The notes under the pieces: generated by a model | Database searches by the model: none | What the model saw: only the letters and a program-made list of their open reading frames with translations | Told to the model about the DNA's origin: nothing | In this document: piece by piece, positions 1 through 7,122 of the stretch | Layout: every line of letters begins with the position of its first letter | Numbering within the stretch: the first letter of the stretch is position 1 | Assembly: GCA_024280875.1 (NCBI GenBank) | Contig: JAJRPH010000453.1 | Coordinates: forward strand, 1-21,309 | Length of the DNA: 21,309 bases | Direction: 5' to 3' | Origin: Deltaproteobacteria bacterium | GTDB lineage: Bacteria > Desulfobacterota > Desulfobacteria > Desulfobacterales > Desulfosalsimonadaceae | Position numbers and translations under genes: made by a program

Positions 1-156
1 GAAGCAAGCTGGGGGCTTATCTTCACCACATTAAATGAACATGGAAATCGTCTTGCCGATAACACCTTAAAAGACCGGATGACCGGAATGCTTCAGTTTT
101 TAGGAGAATCGGCAAAACATTATTTAGAAACCGGCAAGATGCTGAAAACCGGTTAA
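1..156 (+). CDS. 3' end of an unrecognised protein (partial)
   Basis: An open frame runs from the first base of the window to a TAA at 154-156 and encodes the last 51 residues of a protein whose start lies outside. The visible part begins EASWGLIFTTLNEHGNRLAD and ends GKMLKTG. It looks mostly helical and soluble, with no cysteine or metal motif. I cannot assign a family from this tail. It converges on the ferredoxin-nitroreductase gene, and the two coding regions overlap by four bases (153-156). I call it real because the frame is open from the edge, the composition is protein-like, and no other frame accounts for the stretch. There is no room for a terminator between the two genes. Confidence 0.6.
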   Translation, partial: EASWGLIFTTLNEHGNRLADNTLKDRMTGMLQFLGESAKHYLETGKMLKTG

Positions 157-977
157 ACCCAGGTAACCTGAGGCGTATTCCTCAAAGGAAACCGTTGATA
201 TTTATATTTCGGAAATCCGACCATGGTAACCCCGTAACATGCGTGCCCTTCAGGAAGACCCAACGCTTTTTGCAAAGGCGGCCAGAACATGGCAGCCGCG
301 CCGAAAAAACCGCCCCAACAGGTTCCCAGGCCTAACGATGGGGCCGCCAGTTCCAGATATGTCATGGCAATGGTGCAGGCAGTCTGAGCTGTCATGTCCG
401 ACTGGAGACCATGGGCCACAATCACATGGGGCGCATCACGACAGACCACATCAACACCGAAATCCCATGCGCCCACAACCAGTTCCATATGCATTGTTGC
501 GGCCATTTCCGGTTGATCCTTGATCATATACCGCATCCAGTCCACGACCATGCCGACCTGCCGATGAAGTTCATCTGAATCATAAGTCACATGCCATCGA
601 ACCGGCTGGGTATTATGGCCTGACGGCGCATATGATGCGATTTGAATCAGTTTGGAAAGCGTGTCCCGGTCAACGGCTTCTTTTTTATATGTCCGGATGG
701 ACCGGCGGCTGCACAAAAAATGTTCGGCCCGGTCCTCATCTGCAAGCCATTCTTTTTTCACGGAAGGGCATTGTTCCGGCGTCATATTTTTATGGGAAAA
801 AGCGGCTGTTGGGCATACCGCCACGCAATGACCACAGTTGATACATAATTCATCGGCTCCTGCCACAGGGACCGGAACTGATTTTTTGTCTTTTAACTCA
901 ATAATCTTAATTGGACATTCATCGACACAGATTCCGTCACGGTTACATTTATCCGGATTGACTTCAAACAGACTCAT
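153..977 (-). CDS. Ferredoxin-nitroreductase fusion flavoprotein
   Basis: A 274-residue protein with two parts. Residues 1-60 form a two-cluster ferredoxin domain. The second cluster motif is the standard CxxCxxCxxxCP (C45, C48, C51, C55). The first is C11-x5-C17-x3-C21-P, with Asp14 where the second cysteine normally sits. Residues 85-274 are a nitroreductase-fold FMN domain, with RRSIR (91-95) and APSGHNTQP (117-125) forming the usual flavin-binding start and a glycine-rich GLGTCWGG segment later. Family knowledge suggests electron transfer from the clusters to FMN to reduce an unknown substrate in the cytoplasm. The ATG at 975-977 is preceded by AAAAGGAGC, a good ribosome site. It is a single gene with its own promoter and a palindromic operator upstream. 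The substrate cannot be read from sequence. Confidence 0.93.
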   Translation of the reverse strand: MSLFEVNPDKCNRDGICVDECPIKIIELKDKKSVPVPVAGADELCINCGHCVAVCPTAAFSHKNMTPEQCPSVKKEWLADEDRAEHFLCSRRSIRTYKKEAVDRDTLSKLIQIASYAPSGHNTQPVRWHVTYDSDELHRQVGMVVDWMRYMIKDQPEMAATMHMELVVGAWDFGVDVVCRDAPHVIVAHGLQSDMTAQTACTIAMTYLELAAPSLGLGTCWGGFFGAAAMFWPPLQKALGLPEGHACYGVTMVGFPKYKYQRFPLRNTPQVTWV

Positions 978-1022
978 GATACGCTCCTTTTGGTTTTTGC
1001 GGTGATTGATCTTCTTGAATTT

Positions 1023-1051
1023 ACACTATGATGGGGAAAAATAGATGTCAA
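1023..1051 (-). promoter_or_regulatory. Sigma-70-type promoter for the nitroreductase gene
   Basis: Reading the minus strand, a perfect TTGACA (1051-1046) is followed after 17 bases by TAGTGT (1028-1023), 3 of 6 to the -10 consensus. It lies about 50 bases upstream of the ATG. The -35 box and spacing are strong, the -10 is weak, which suits a regulated promoter. Confidence 0.55.
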
Positions 1052-1061
1052 TAGAAAATAG

Positions 1062-1075
1062 AGCGAACGTTCGCT
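1062..1075. promoter_or_regulatory. 14-bp perfect palindrome, likely TetR-type operator
   Basis: AGCGAACGTTCGCT is a perfect inverted repeat about 10 bases upstream of the nitroreductase -35 box. Palindromes centred on GAACGTTC are typical targets of TetR/AcrR repressors. No regulator gene is adjacent inside the window. The neighbouring gene beyond position 1 is not visible, so the cognate protein is unknown. The operator role is inference from shape and position. Confidence 0.5.
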
Positions 1076-1253
1076 TTAATGGACTCAGGCAGAATCTTTA
1101 AATATTTTTGACTTAAAACGAATGAATTATGGTAAATTTTTTGCCACAAGAGTAAACAAAATTTTGATTGAAACCGGTTTTAGGAATTTAAAATAAAGGA
1201 TATATAAATCGAATCATGTATTTAAATCTGAGACTGCCAGATGATGGGCAAAG

Positions 1254-1292
1254 CAAAAAAAAACCTTATTTCTTTGTATTAAAGAAATAAGG
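1254..1292 (-). terminator. Intrinsic terminator of the Sel1-repeat gene
   Basis: On the minus strand a 12-bp perfect stem (1292-1281 with 1275-1264, arm CCTTATTTCTTT) with a 5-base loop is followed directly by nine T residues (complement of A1255-1263). It starts about 90 bases after the stop of the Sel1 gene. The stem is AT-rich but long, and the T tract is strong. The remaining parts of 978-1381 hold the nitroreductase promoter and operator and otherwise nothing I can name. Confidence 0.8.
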
Positions 1293-1381
1293 CCTGGATT
1301 GAAAAACGTGAAATCCCGATTGCCGATAATTGAAATTCGGTTTTTTACAAAATCATTTAAAACAACAGGCAATCAGGGAAA

Positions 1382-3136
1382 TTACAATAAAACCTCCTGA
1401 TACAGCCGGTTAAATAGTTCTTCAGCTTCCATCAGCTGCTCCGGGGACATCCGGCCTTTAATAAAACTTCGCTGCTGCGATGCGGTTTCTTGCCCCTGGA
1501 CTGCAACAAGCGTCATCCATGCATAGGCTTTTATATCATCCCGCGCCACTCCGTGGCCATTAAAATACAACAGAGACAAATTATACTGGGCATTTACATT
1601 TCCATTTTTAGCCGCCGCTTCAAACCATTTAAACGCTTTTTCAAAATCTCTTCCAACGCCAATGCCGTTATAGCACATCCCGGCAAACCGGTTCTGCGAG
1701 TATACGCTCCCTTTCATGGCAGCTTTTTCGTGCCATTTGGCGGCTTCGGTCAAATCCCTGGCAACCCCCAGCCCGTTATCATACAATACACCCAATCGGC
1801 TGAGTGCTTTAAAATAGCCGGCATCGGCTGCCCTGCGATATAATTCAATGGCTTTTTCGAAATCTCTGGGAATGCCGCCTTCACCATTCTCATACATCAC
1901 ACCAAGCCCGAAGATCGCCTCGCTGGAGCCGTATTCTATGGCTTTATAGCTCATCGCAAGCGCCTTTTGCACATCTTTTTCCATTCCCATGCTGCCGTTT
2001 AAATACATCATGGCAATCCGGTACATAGATTTACCGTCACCGGCATCCACTGCTTTTTGATACCAATGCCGGGCCTCATCCGGGTTTGGAGCAACACCAT
2101 AGCCCTTTTCATACAAATACCCGATGCAGTATAGCGCCGGAGGAAAATCTTTTTGCGCTGCTTTCAGATACCATCCCATGGCCTTTTCATAGTCTCTGGG
2201 CAGGCCGCCCTCACCATTAAAATACAGCATGCCGATACTGAACTGTGACTGAACAAACCCCTGAGCTTCGGCCTTCCTATACCACTTTAAGGCTTCCTGA
2301 TGATTTTTCGGAACCCCGTCGCCATTATAAAACATATCCGCAAGATTATGCTGGGCCTGTCCGTAATTTTCTTCAGCGGCTTGTTTATACCATTGGGCGG
2401 CTTGTTCAAGGTCCCGTGGGAATCCTTCTCCATTGTCATACATCACCCCCACACTATAATAATGCACCGACAGAGAATCTTTCTGTTCGGCTGCCTTTAA
2501 ATACCACTCGGCGGCTTCCGCATGGTTTTCTTCAATCCCCTGGCCATAATACAACATATGGGCATAACTGTATTGAGGGAGCGAATAATCCTCTTCCGCA
2601 GCTGCTTTATAGAACTCCATCGCCCTGTTTAAATCCTGGGGGACCCCCTGGCCTACCTGATACATATATCCGAGGGTATACCGGGCAGCCGCCCCGCCAA
2701 GTTCAGCGGCCTTTAAAAACAAGGCTTCCGCTTTTTTATAATCTTTTTCAACCCCCTTGCCCCGGTAATACATAATGCCTTCAGCAGTCAGCCGCAGCAT
2801 TTCAGGATTCGGGGCTTCCACCCGGGGCACCACATACCCGCCGGTTTCCCCAAATTCAGCCTGGATATCCGCCTCTGTCAACGGGGAATCAACCGGCAAA
2901 GGTTCTGTTACTTCTGTTACCTGCTCTTCTTCCGGCGCATTATGGAATTTTGTCTCGTTTTCTGCTTCCTGTTCTGATGAGACTTCCTGCAAATCCGCAA
3001 TATGATCTTCTTCTGTTGCATTTTGAAATTGAATCGTTTCCGCAGCCAAAACCTGGGGATAACTCCAGGTTAAACCAATCATTGCGAAAATGATAAATAC
3101 TTTAAACAAACAACCGGATACACCGAAGGATTTCAT
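1382..3136 (-). CDS. Exported Sel1-like repeat protein
   Basis: A 584-residue protein. Residues 1-32 look like a Sec signal peptide: a basic start, a hydrophobic core and VLA-A near the cleavage point. Residues 33-105 are an acidic, low-complexity spacer rich in Glu. From about 110 to 540 there are about twelve 36-residue Sel1 repeats, recognised by the recurrent tyrosine-glycine pattern (MYYRGKGV, MYQVGQGV, MYDNGEGF and so on) followed by A..WY.KAA. The C-terminus carries the AYAWMTLVAVQGQE and MSPEQLMEAEEL segments common at the end of Sel1 proteins. Such solenoids serve as protein-binding scaffolds, here in the periplasm or on the envelope. The ATG is preceded by CAGGAG. It is monocistronic with its own terminator. 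The partner is unknown. Confidence 0.93.
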   Translation of the reverse strand: MKSFGVSGCLFKVFIIFAMIGLTWSYPQVLAAETIQFQNATEEDHIADLQEVSSEQEAENETKFHNAPEEEQVTEVTEPLPVDSPLTEADIQAEFGETGGYVVPRVEAPNPEMLRLTAEGIMYYRGKGVEKDYKKAEALFLKAAELGGAAARYTLGYMYQVGQGVPQDLNRAMEFYKAAAEEDYSLPQYSYAHMLYYGQGIEENHAEAAEWYLKAAEQKDSLSVHYYSVGVMYDNGEGFPRDLEQAAQWYKQAAEENYGQAQHNLADMFYNGDGVPKNHQEALKWYRKAEAQGFVQSQFSIGMLYFNGEGGLPRDYEKAMGWYLKAAQKDFPPALYCIGYLYEKGYGVAPNPDEARHWYQKAVDAGDGKSMYRIAMMYLNGSMGMEKDVQKALAMSYKAIEYGSSEAIFGLGVMYENGEGGIPRDFEKAIELYRRAADAGYFKALSRLGVLYDNGLGVARDLTEAAKWHEKAAMKGSVYSQNRFAGMCYNGIGVGRDFEKAFKWFEAAAKNGNVNAQYNLSLLYFNGHGVARDDIKAYAWMTLVAVQGQETASQQRSFIKGRMSPEQLMEAEELFNRLYQEVLL

Positions 3137-3317
3137 TCTTTTTCTCCTGGGCGCTGAAAGAATTAACTGATAAAACTATCTTATAATATTAAAAAAAATG
3201 CACTAAAGGCGATAAAAAGTCAAGCGATTTATAAAAATGCGCCCCTTGTCATATCATGCCGGTCTTTAACCCGTAAGCGAACCGGCCCGGGTAAAAGGCT
3301 ACTTGAAATAAACTTTT

Positions 3318-3337
3318 TGCCTGATTATAATCAGGCA
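3318..3337. repeat. 20-bp perfect palindrome
   Basis: TGCCTGATTATAATCAGGCA is fully self-complementary. It lies in the 327-bp gap between the Sel1 gene and the orphan gene, immediately left of a partial copy of the dispersed repeat. It could be a regulator site for either divergent gene or the tip of a degraded repeat copy. There is no T run on either side, so it is not an intrinsic terminator. A weaker 6-bp inverted repeat (GCCGGT 3258-3263, ACCGGC 3281-3286) lies to its left. Confidence 0.6.
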
Positions 3338-3401
3338 TAATTTCGAGCATGAAAAACCACTACGCCTTGCCAATTTTAAGGGATTGGTGAAACTTTTAAC
3401 T
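3338..3401 (+). repeat. Dispersed palindromic repeat, partial copy
   Basis: This stretch matches the right half of the other copies. Bases 3340-3357 match 20197-20214 at 16 of 18 positions. ACGCCTTGCCAATTTTA (3362-3378) is identical to 20348-20364. It then ends in TTGGTGAAACTTTTAACT, like the right ends at 20241 and 20385. The matching left half is absent; a perfect palindrome stands in its place. Not coding. Confidence 0.7.
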
Positions 3402-3446
3402 CAGCCAGCCCGCTACCATCAATGTTAGCGTATCAAACTTTTAACT
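3390..3446. repeat. 12-bp direct repeats flanking a hairpin
   Basis: AAACTTTTAACT occurs at 3390-3401 and again at 3435-3446. Between them is an inverted repeat, CGCTA-c-CAT (3411-3419) with ATG-t-TAGCG (3422-3430). The second direct repeat ends 17 bases before the ATG of the following gene, so this element makes up the leader of that gene. A comparable hairpin follows the 20137-20241 repeat copy. Confidence 0.55.
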
Positions 3447-3463
3447 GGATTTAAAGGGATTCA

Positions 3464-4303
3464 ATGGGGAGCCAACCGAAGCAACACGAGCTTGGAGATA
3501 AAATATCGGCACTGATCCGAAGCGGCATCACTATCAGTAATGATGTCATGCACTATATTGATTCCACATTTTCAAACCCTTCCATTGAGGACTTTGCCCG
3601 GATTCTTTCCGACCCGTCCAACTGTGAGACCGAAACTGTTTTTGAACTGATCTTCTACCCGGACCTGCAAATGCAGGAAAAGATTGAATCATTTTTAATA
3701 AATAAAACTTACAGCAAAAACGACATCAAATCCGCCGCCAGCTATTTGTCACAAAAAAAAATGACCGTTCCGGTCGCCTTTCCGGACCAACGGGGCCCTC
3801 TGTTCGTCCGCCCGACGGATTCAACTATCCGGCAGTTCATAGCCCGGCTGAATATCACCAGGCAAATTGATGCTCGCTTGGTTGAAACATTATCCAGCTT
3901 TGTTACAGATACGCCTGAAAATCTCAGAATACGTGTGAGGTTGAGAAACTGCCGGTCTGAATTTTCCGATCCGGTGTGTGCGTTTCTGTGCGCATTCATC
4001 GAAAACATGTATACCTCATCCCCATATTTCTGGAACGCATTGATATTTTTACTGAATTTTTTCGATTATGCCGATCCAAAGGCGGATATCTATTTGAGTC
4101 TAATGGGAGAGAAAAAAGCGGTTCTTCAGAGCATTGCCCAGGCTGAAAAAACCGAACAAGCATTGAAGCATCACTGTGTCGAGGCGTTAATGCTCAAAGG
4201 CGTCAACATTTTGTCCATCAATATAGCTGACGCCCGGAAAAAAATCGTTCTGATTGACCACATCTGCATATCAATTTTCGGCAAAACCGAATTATACGGA
4301 TAA
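3464..4303 (+). CDS. Uncharacterised 279-residue protein
   Basis: I do not recognise this protein. It has no signal peptide and looks like a soluble, largely helical cytoplasmic protein. One hydrophobic stretch (WNALIFLLNFF, about residue 190) is too short and polar-flanked to be a clear membrane segment. The first half has several acidic helices and the segment RGPLFVRPTDSTIRQFIARL in the middle. The end is ADARKKIVLIDHICISIFGK. There are no cysteine pairs, nucleotide-binding loops or HTH motifs that I can see. AAAGGGA precedes the ATG at good spacing. Its codon use and length make it convincingly coding, and the opposite-strand frames are short. It is monocistronic, with a repeat-derived leader, and its stop lies 16 bases from the stop of the convergent lipoprotein gene. 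Confidence 0.8.
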   Translation: MGSQPKQHELGDKISALIRSGITISNDVMHYIDSTFSNPSIEDFARILSDPSNCETETVFELIFYPDLQMQEKIESFLINKTYSKNDIKSAASYLSQKKMTVPVAFPDQRGPLFVRPTDSTIRQFIARLNITRQIDARLVETLSSFVTDTPENLRIRVRLRNCRSEFSDPVCAFLCAFIENMYTSSPYFWNALIFLLNFFDYADPKADIYLSLMGEKKAVLQSIAQAEKTEQALKHHCVEALMLKGVNILSINIADARKKIVLIDHICISIFGKTELYG

Positions 4304-4319
4304 TTAGTGCTTGAACGAA

Positions 4320-5084
4320 TTACCTGCTCCAGGCCTTTGCCGCCTCTGCCTCTGCTTCCTTTTTTATCTTGGAATCTTCGGTCAACGCAGCAGCTTTATT
4401 AAACACTTCATATGCTTTATTATATTCATGAATCATCTTGTAAGCCTTTCCGAGATCAATATAGATCGGAGCCTCTTTCGGTGCTTTTTCAACAGCGTTT
4501 TCAAAGGATTCAACCGCATCTTCGTATTTTTCCATTGCCATGTAAACCCGGCCGATTCCGTGATATGCCATAGGAAAATTCGGTGCCATATCCAGCGCTT
4601 CCTTGTAATAATAGACGGCCTGATCATAATCCCCAAGCTTATAGTAAACAAACCCCAGATTTGTCAGGGGATAATGCGGTGTCCCGTACAAAAGATCATC
4701 CTTAACCGTTTTAAAACACTCAATAGCGGCATCCCAGTTTTCCTGCTCGATGTAGGCAGACCCCAGATTGTTTCTTGCCGGAGAATAATCCGATTTTAAT
4801 TTCAAAGCCTTTTTATAATGCACAACGGCCAGTTCCAGATTTCCTTTTGCCATAAATGCCGTGCCCAGATTATTTTGAAGATAGGGGTCATCGGGATAAA
4901 TGCTTTCAGCCTTTGTAAATTCTCTTAACGCCCTTGTATACTGGCCCTGCCCCAGATAGGCTTCACCAAGGTCTCTGATAGCAAAAGCTCTTTGCTTTTC
5001 TAAGTTTTTTTGATTAGAGGAACATGCGGCCATAATTAGCAACAGCATCAAAATCAATAAACGGATACCAAGTTTTCTTTTCAT
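4320..5084 (-). CDS. TPR-repeat lipoprotein (PilF/PilW-like architecture)
   Basis: A 254-residue lipoprotein. I place the start at the ATG 5084-5082 because AGAGGAAG precedes it at proper spacing; an in-frame ATG 21 bases upstream (5105) has no ribosome site. The start MKRKLGIRLL, a hydrophobic core and MAAC form a lipoprotein signal with lipidated Cys21. The rest is about six TPR units (for example ALREFTKAESIYPDDPYLQNN, NLGTAFMAKGNLELAVVHY). Single-lipobox TPR proteins of this size include PilF/PilW, which help assemble the type IV pilus secretin, but no pilus genes are nearby, so that role is only a comparison. It follows the LysM gene by about 50 bases on the same strand and is probably co-transcribed with it. 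Confidence 0.9.
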   Translation of the reverse strand: MKRKLGIRLLILMLLLIMAACSSNQKNLEKQRAFAIRDLGEAYLGQGQYTRALREFTKAESIYPDDPYLQNNLGTAFMAKGNLELAVVHYKKALKLKSDYSPARNNLGSAYIEQENWDAAIECFKTVKDDLLYGTPHYPLTNLGFVYYKLGDYDQAVYYYKEALDMAPNFPMAYHGIGRVYMAMEKYEDAVESFENAVEKAPKEAPIYIDLGKAYKMIHEYNKAYEVFNKAAALTEDSKIKKEAEAEAAKAWSR

Positions 5085-5137
5085 TGTATTCTTCCTCTGT
5101 TCCATTTATTCATCAATATAAACACTCATTGAAACCA

Positions 5138-7117
5138 TCAATTGTTTCCGATCTTCATGACCCGTATCCCCGCCCGATTTAAAAAAGACAAAATATGGTC
5201 ATCGAGTGTAATATAGGTAATCAAAATTTTCATTTTCCCCCGGTCACTGATCATGGTAATTAACCGGCCGGGCACCTGGATTGATACGTTATAATCCTGT
5301 GTCCTGTCCGCACCCCGGAAAACCGGGTCTTCACTCTGCCGGACGGACACCACACGGAGCAGGTCGGATACAATTGATTGATAACCCTGGCCGGGGCTGA
5401 TCTGCAGAACATGAAAACCGGTCGCTTCAATTGATTCGATGGCATCTCCCTGAAGATCGCCAAAATCCACCAGAAATTCTTTTCCCGAAGAAACTGACAA
5501 AAGATTTGAATAGGCTTTGACCTGAAATCCTGCATAGGGGAATGAAATTTCCACATTCTCTTGATAGTTCATGCCAACCGCTGCCGCAAAATCTTTAATA
5601 AATAAAGCCTGTTGTGAAGTATCAGGGGTTATCAGATATCCGGGCAATGGTTTTGCTGCATCGCCCACGGACACCGGGCCGAAAATATTCTCCCCATCAA
5701 TCCACTCGGAAAGGACCAGCTGTTTGCCGGACAGATAATGATATAAATCATCTGACATTTTCTGCCCCGGATGATCGATCAGAGTAACGCATACCTGGCC
5801 GGGACCGCTGGGATTATCATAAATCAGATCCCCCCGGATTGTTGCAGTCACTCCCCGGTCATTGATTGAAAAAGTATTTCGGCATCCATTTTTATCTATC
5901 AGCTGGCAGATAGTATACAACAGCTCTCTGAGCGACGCGTCATATGACAGGGTGACAATCTGCAGGTTTTTCCAGAAAGAGGCAATCACCCCCTGCTCCG
6001 GCAATGAAAGACTCTCTTTTTTTGCAAAAAGTATCCGCAGGCCGGAATGAAACTCCATAACCGGTGTTGCGGCCAGATCCAGGCTTAAATCCGCCTGTCC
6101 AGACCGGGGAAAAAAGTACTCGCCTTTATCCAGGAGTTCCGCGCCAAATATAGCGGCCGCTTTTTTAAATATGGACGGCAAAGGGGTCAATGGTTCAGAC
6201 TTCAGTGGTTTTTCGGTTTTTTTCTCAACCGGCTTTTCTTCTTTAACCTTTTCTTTAATTGGCTCGTCAATTTTCTCTTCAGACTTATCTTCAAGCGGGG
6301 GCGCAACTACCGGCTCCGGTTCAGGTGCCTGAACCGTTTCAACAGGGATTTCATCGAAGACCGGCACTTCCGCAATTTCTTCTAATTCCGCGATTTCGCC
6401 GAATTCCTCAATGACTTCAATTTGTGTTTCTTCCCTGACCGCCTCCTCTGTTTCTTCTGCGACCATCAGTTCACCGGCCGCGTCAAACAGTTCCTGATAC
6501 CAGGATTCATCCCTGACCGTTGCTACCGGGATATTGACTGTCTGACCGACATGAATGAGATTTAAATCCTTGAGCTGCGGGTTCAGATATTTAAATATCT
6601 TCAGCGCCTCTTTGTACGGCCGGGTACTGTATCGACCAAAGTTTCTGGCAATCAATACGGAGACACAATCTCCCTGCTGAACCACATAATTCATGGAATT
6701 CTGTAGTAACTGACGGGGAATATTGGTAATTGTGATAAGGGGAATCGTGACCGTGCCGGTGGCCTGACCCTCCAGGGTATCCGGCGCAATCAGCTTAAGC
6801 GGCACCAGAATCCGCTGATTGGGAAAAATTAAATCAATGTCTTTAACATTCGGGTTCAGGCGTTTAAAAATTTCCAGAAACATCGGGAAATCCCTGTATG
6901 CAATTTCCCCCCGCTGTTTAAACAGCTTGGTCACATAATCATCTTTTTTGACCACATAGGAATCACAGAGGACATCTCTGCCCTGGTCCTGACGTACGAC
7001 AAATTGTTTTTGAAGAAACGCGGCATGGGCTACCCCATATATTGACAATGACATAATCAAAACGCCGGTTACGATCAGGACCGATTGAAAAACAAAAGCA
7101 ATTAACTTAGATTTCAT
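5138..7117 (-). CDS. Exported two-LysM protein with acidic linker and unknown C-terminal domain
   Basis: About 659 residues. Three in-frame starts are possible (GTG 7126, ATG 7123, ATG 7117). I choose 7117 because AAAAGGTG sits 7-8 bases before it, whereas the others are too close. A signal peptide or anchor spans residues 1-32 and ends in AHA-A. Two LysM-like units follow (about 54-107 and 144-198), each starting YVV..D and ending in N..I/VP, which usually bind peptidoglycan. A Glu/Pro/Lys-rich linker covers roughly 219-313. The last 345 residues form a domain I do not recognise, rich in predicted strands. The likely location is the periplasm. The upstream gene ends inside the start region, so translation is probably coupled. 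It is followed by a TPR lipoprotein gene. Confidence 0.88.
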   Translation of the reverse strand: MKSKLIAFVFQSVLIVTGVLIMSLSIYGVAHAAFLQKQFVVRQDQGRDVLCDSYVVKKDDYVTKLFKQRGEIAYRDFPMFLEIFKRLNPNVKDIDLIFPNQRILVPLKLIAPDTLEGQATGTVTIPLITITNIPRQLLQNSMNYVVQQGDCVSVLIARNFGRYSTRPYKEALKIFKYLNPQLKDLNLIHVGQTVNIPVATVRDESWYQELFDAAGELMVAEETEEAVREETQIEVIEEFGEIAELEEIAEVPVFDEIPVETVQAPEPEPVVAPPLEDKSEEKIDEPIKEKVKEEKPVEKKTEKPLKSEPLTPLPSIFKKAAAIFGAELLDKGEYFFPRSGQADLSLDLAATPVMEFHSGLRILFAKKESLSLPEQGVIASFWKNLQIVTLSYDASLRELLYTICQLIDKNGCRNTFSINDRGVTATIRGDLIYDNPSGPGQVCVTLIDHPGQKMSDDLYHYLSGKQLVLSEWIDGENIFGPVSVGDAAKPLPGYLITPDTSQQALFIKDFAAAVGMNYQENVEISFPYAGFQVKAYSNLLSVSSGKEFLVDFGDLQGDAIESIEATGFHVLQISPGQGYQSIVSDLLRVVSVRQSEDPVFRGADRTQDYNVSIQVPGRLITMISDRGKMKILITYITLDDHILSFLNRAGIRVMKIGNN

Positions 7118-7122
7118 CAACA

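Noticed and set aside
1323..1346. Plus-strand intrinsic terminator (CCGA...TCGG then six T)
   Set aside because: Only four firm pairs, and no plus-strand gene ends near it.
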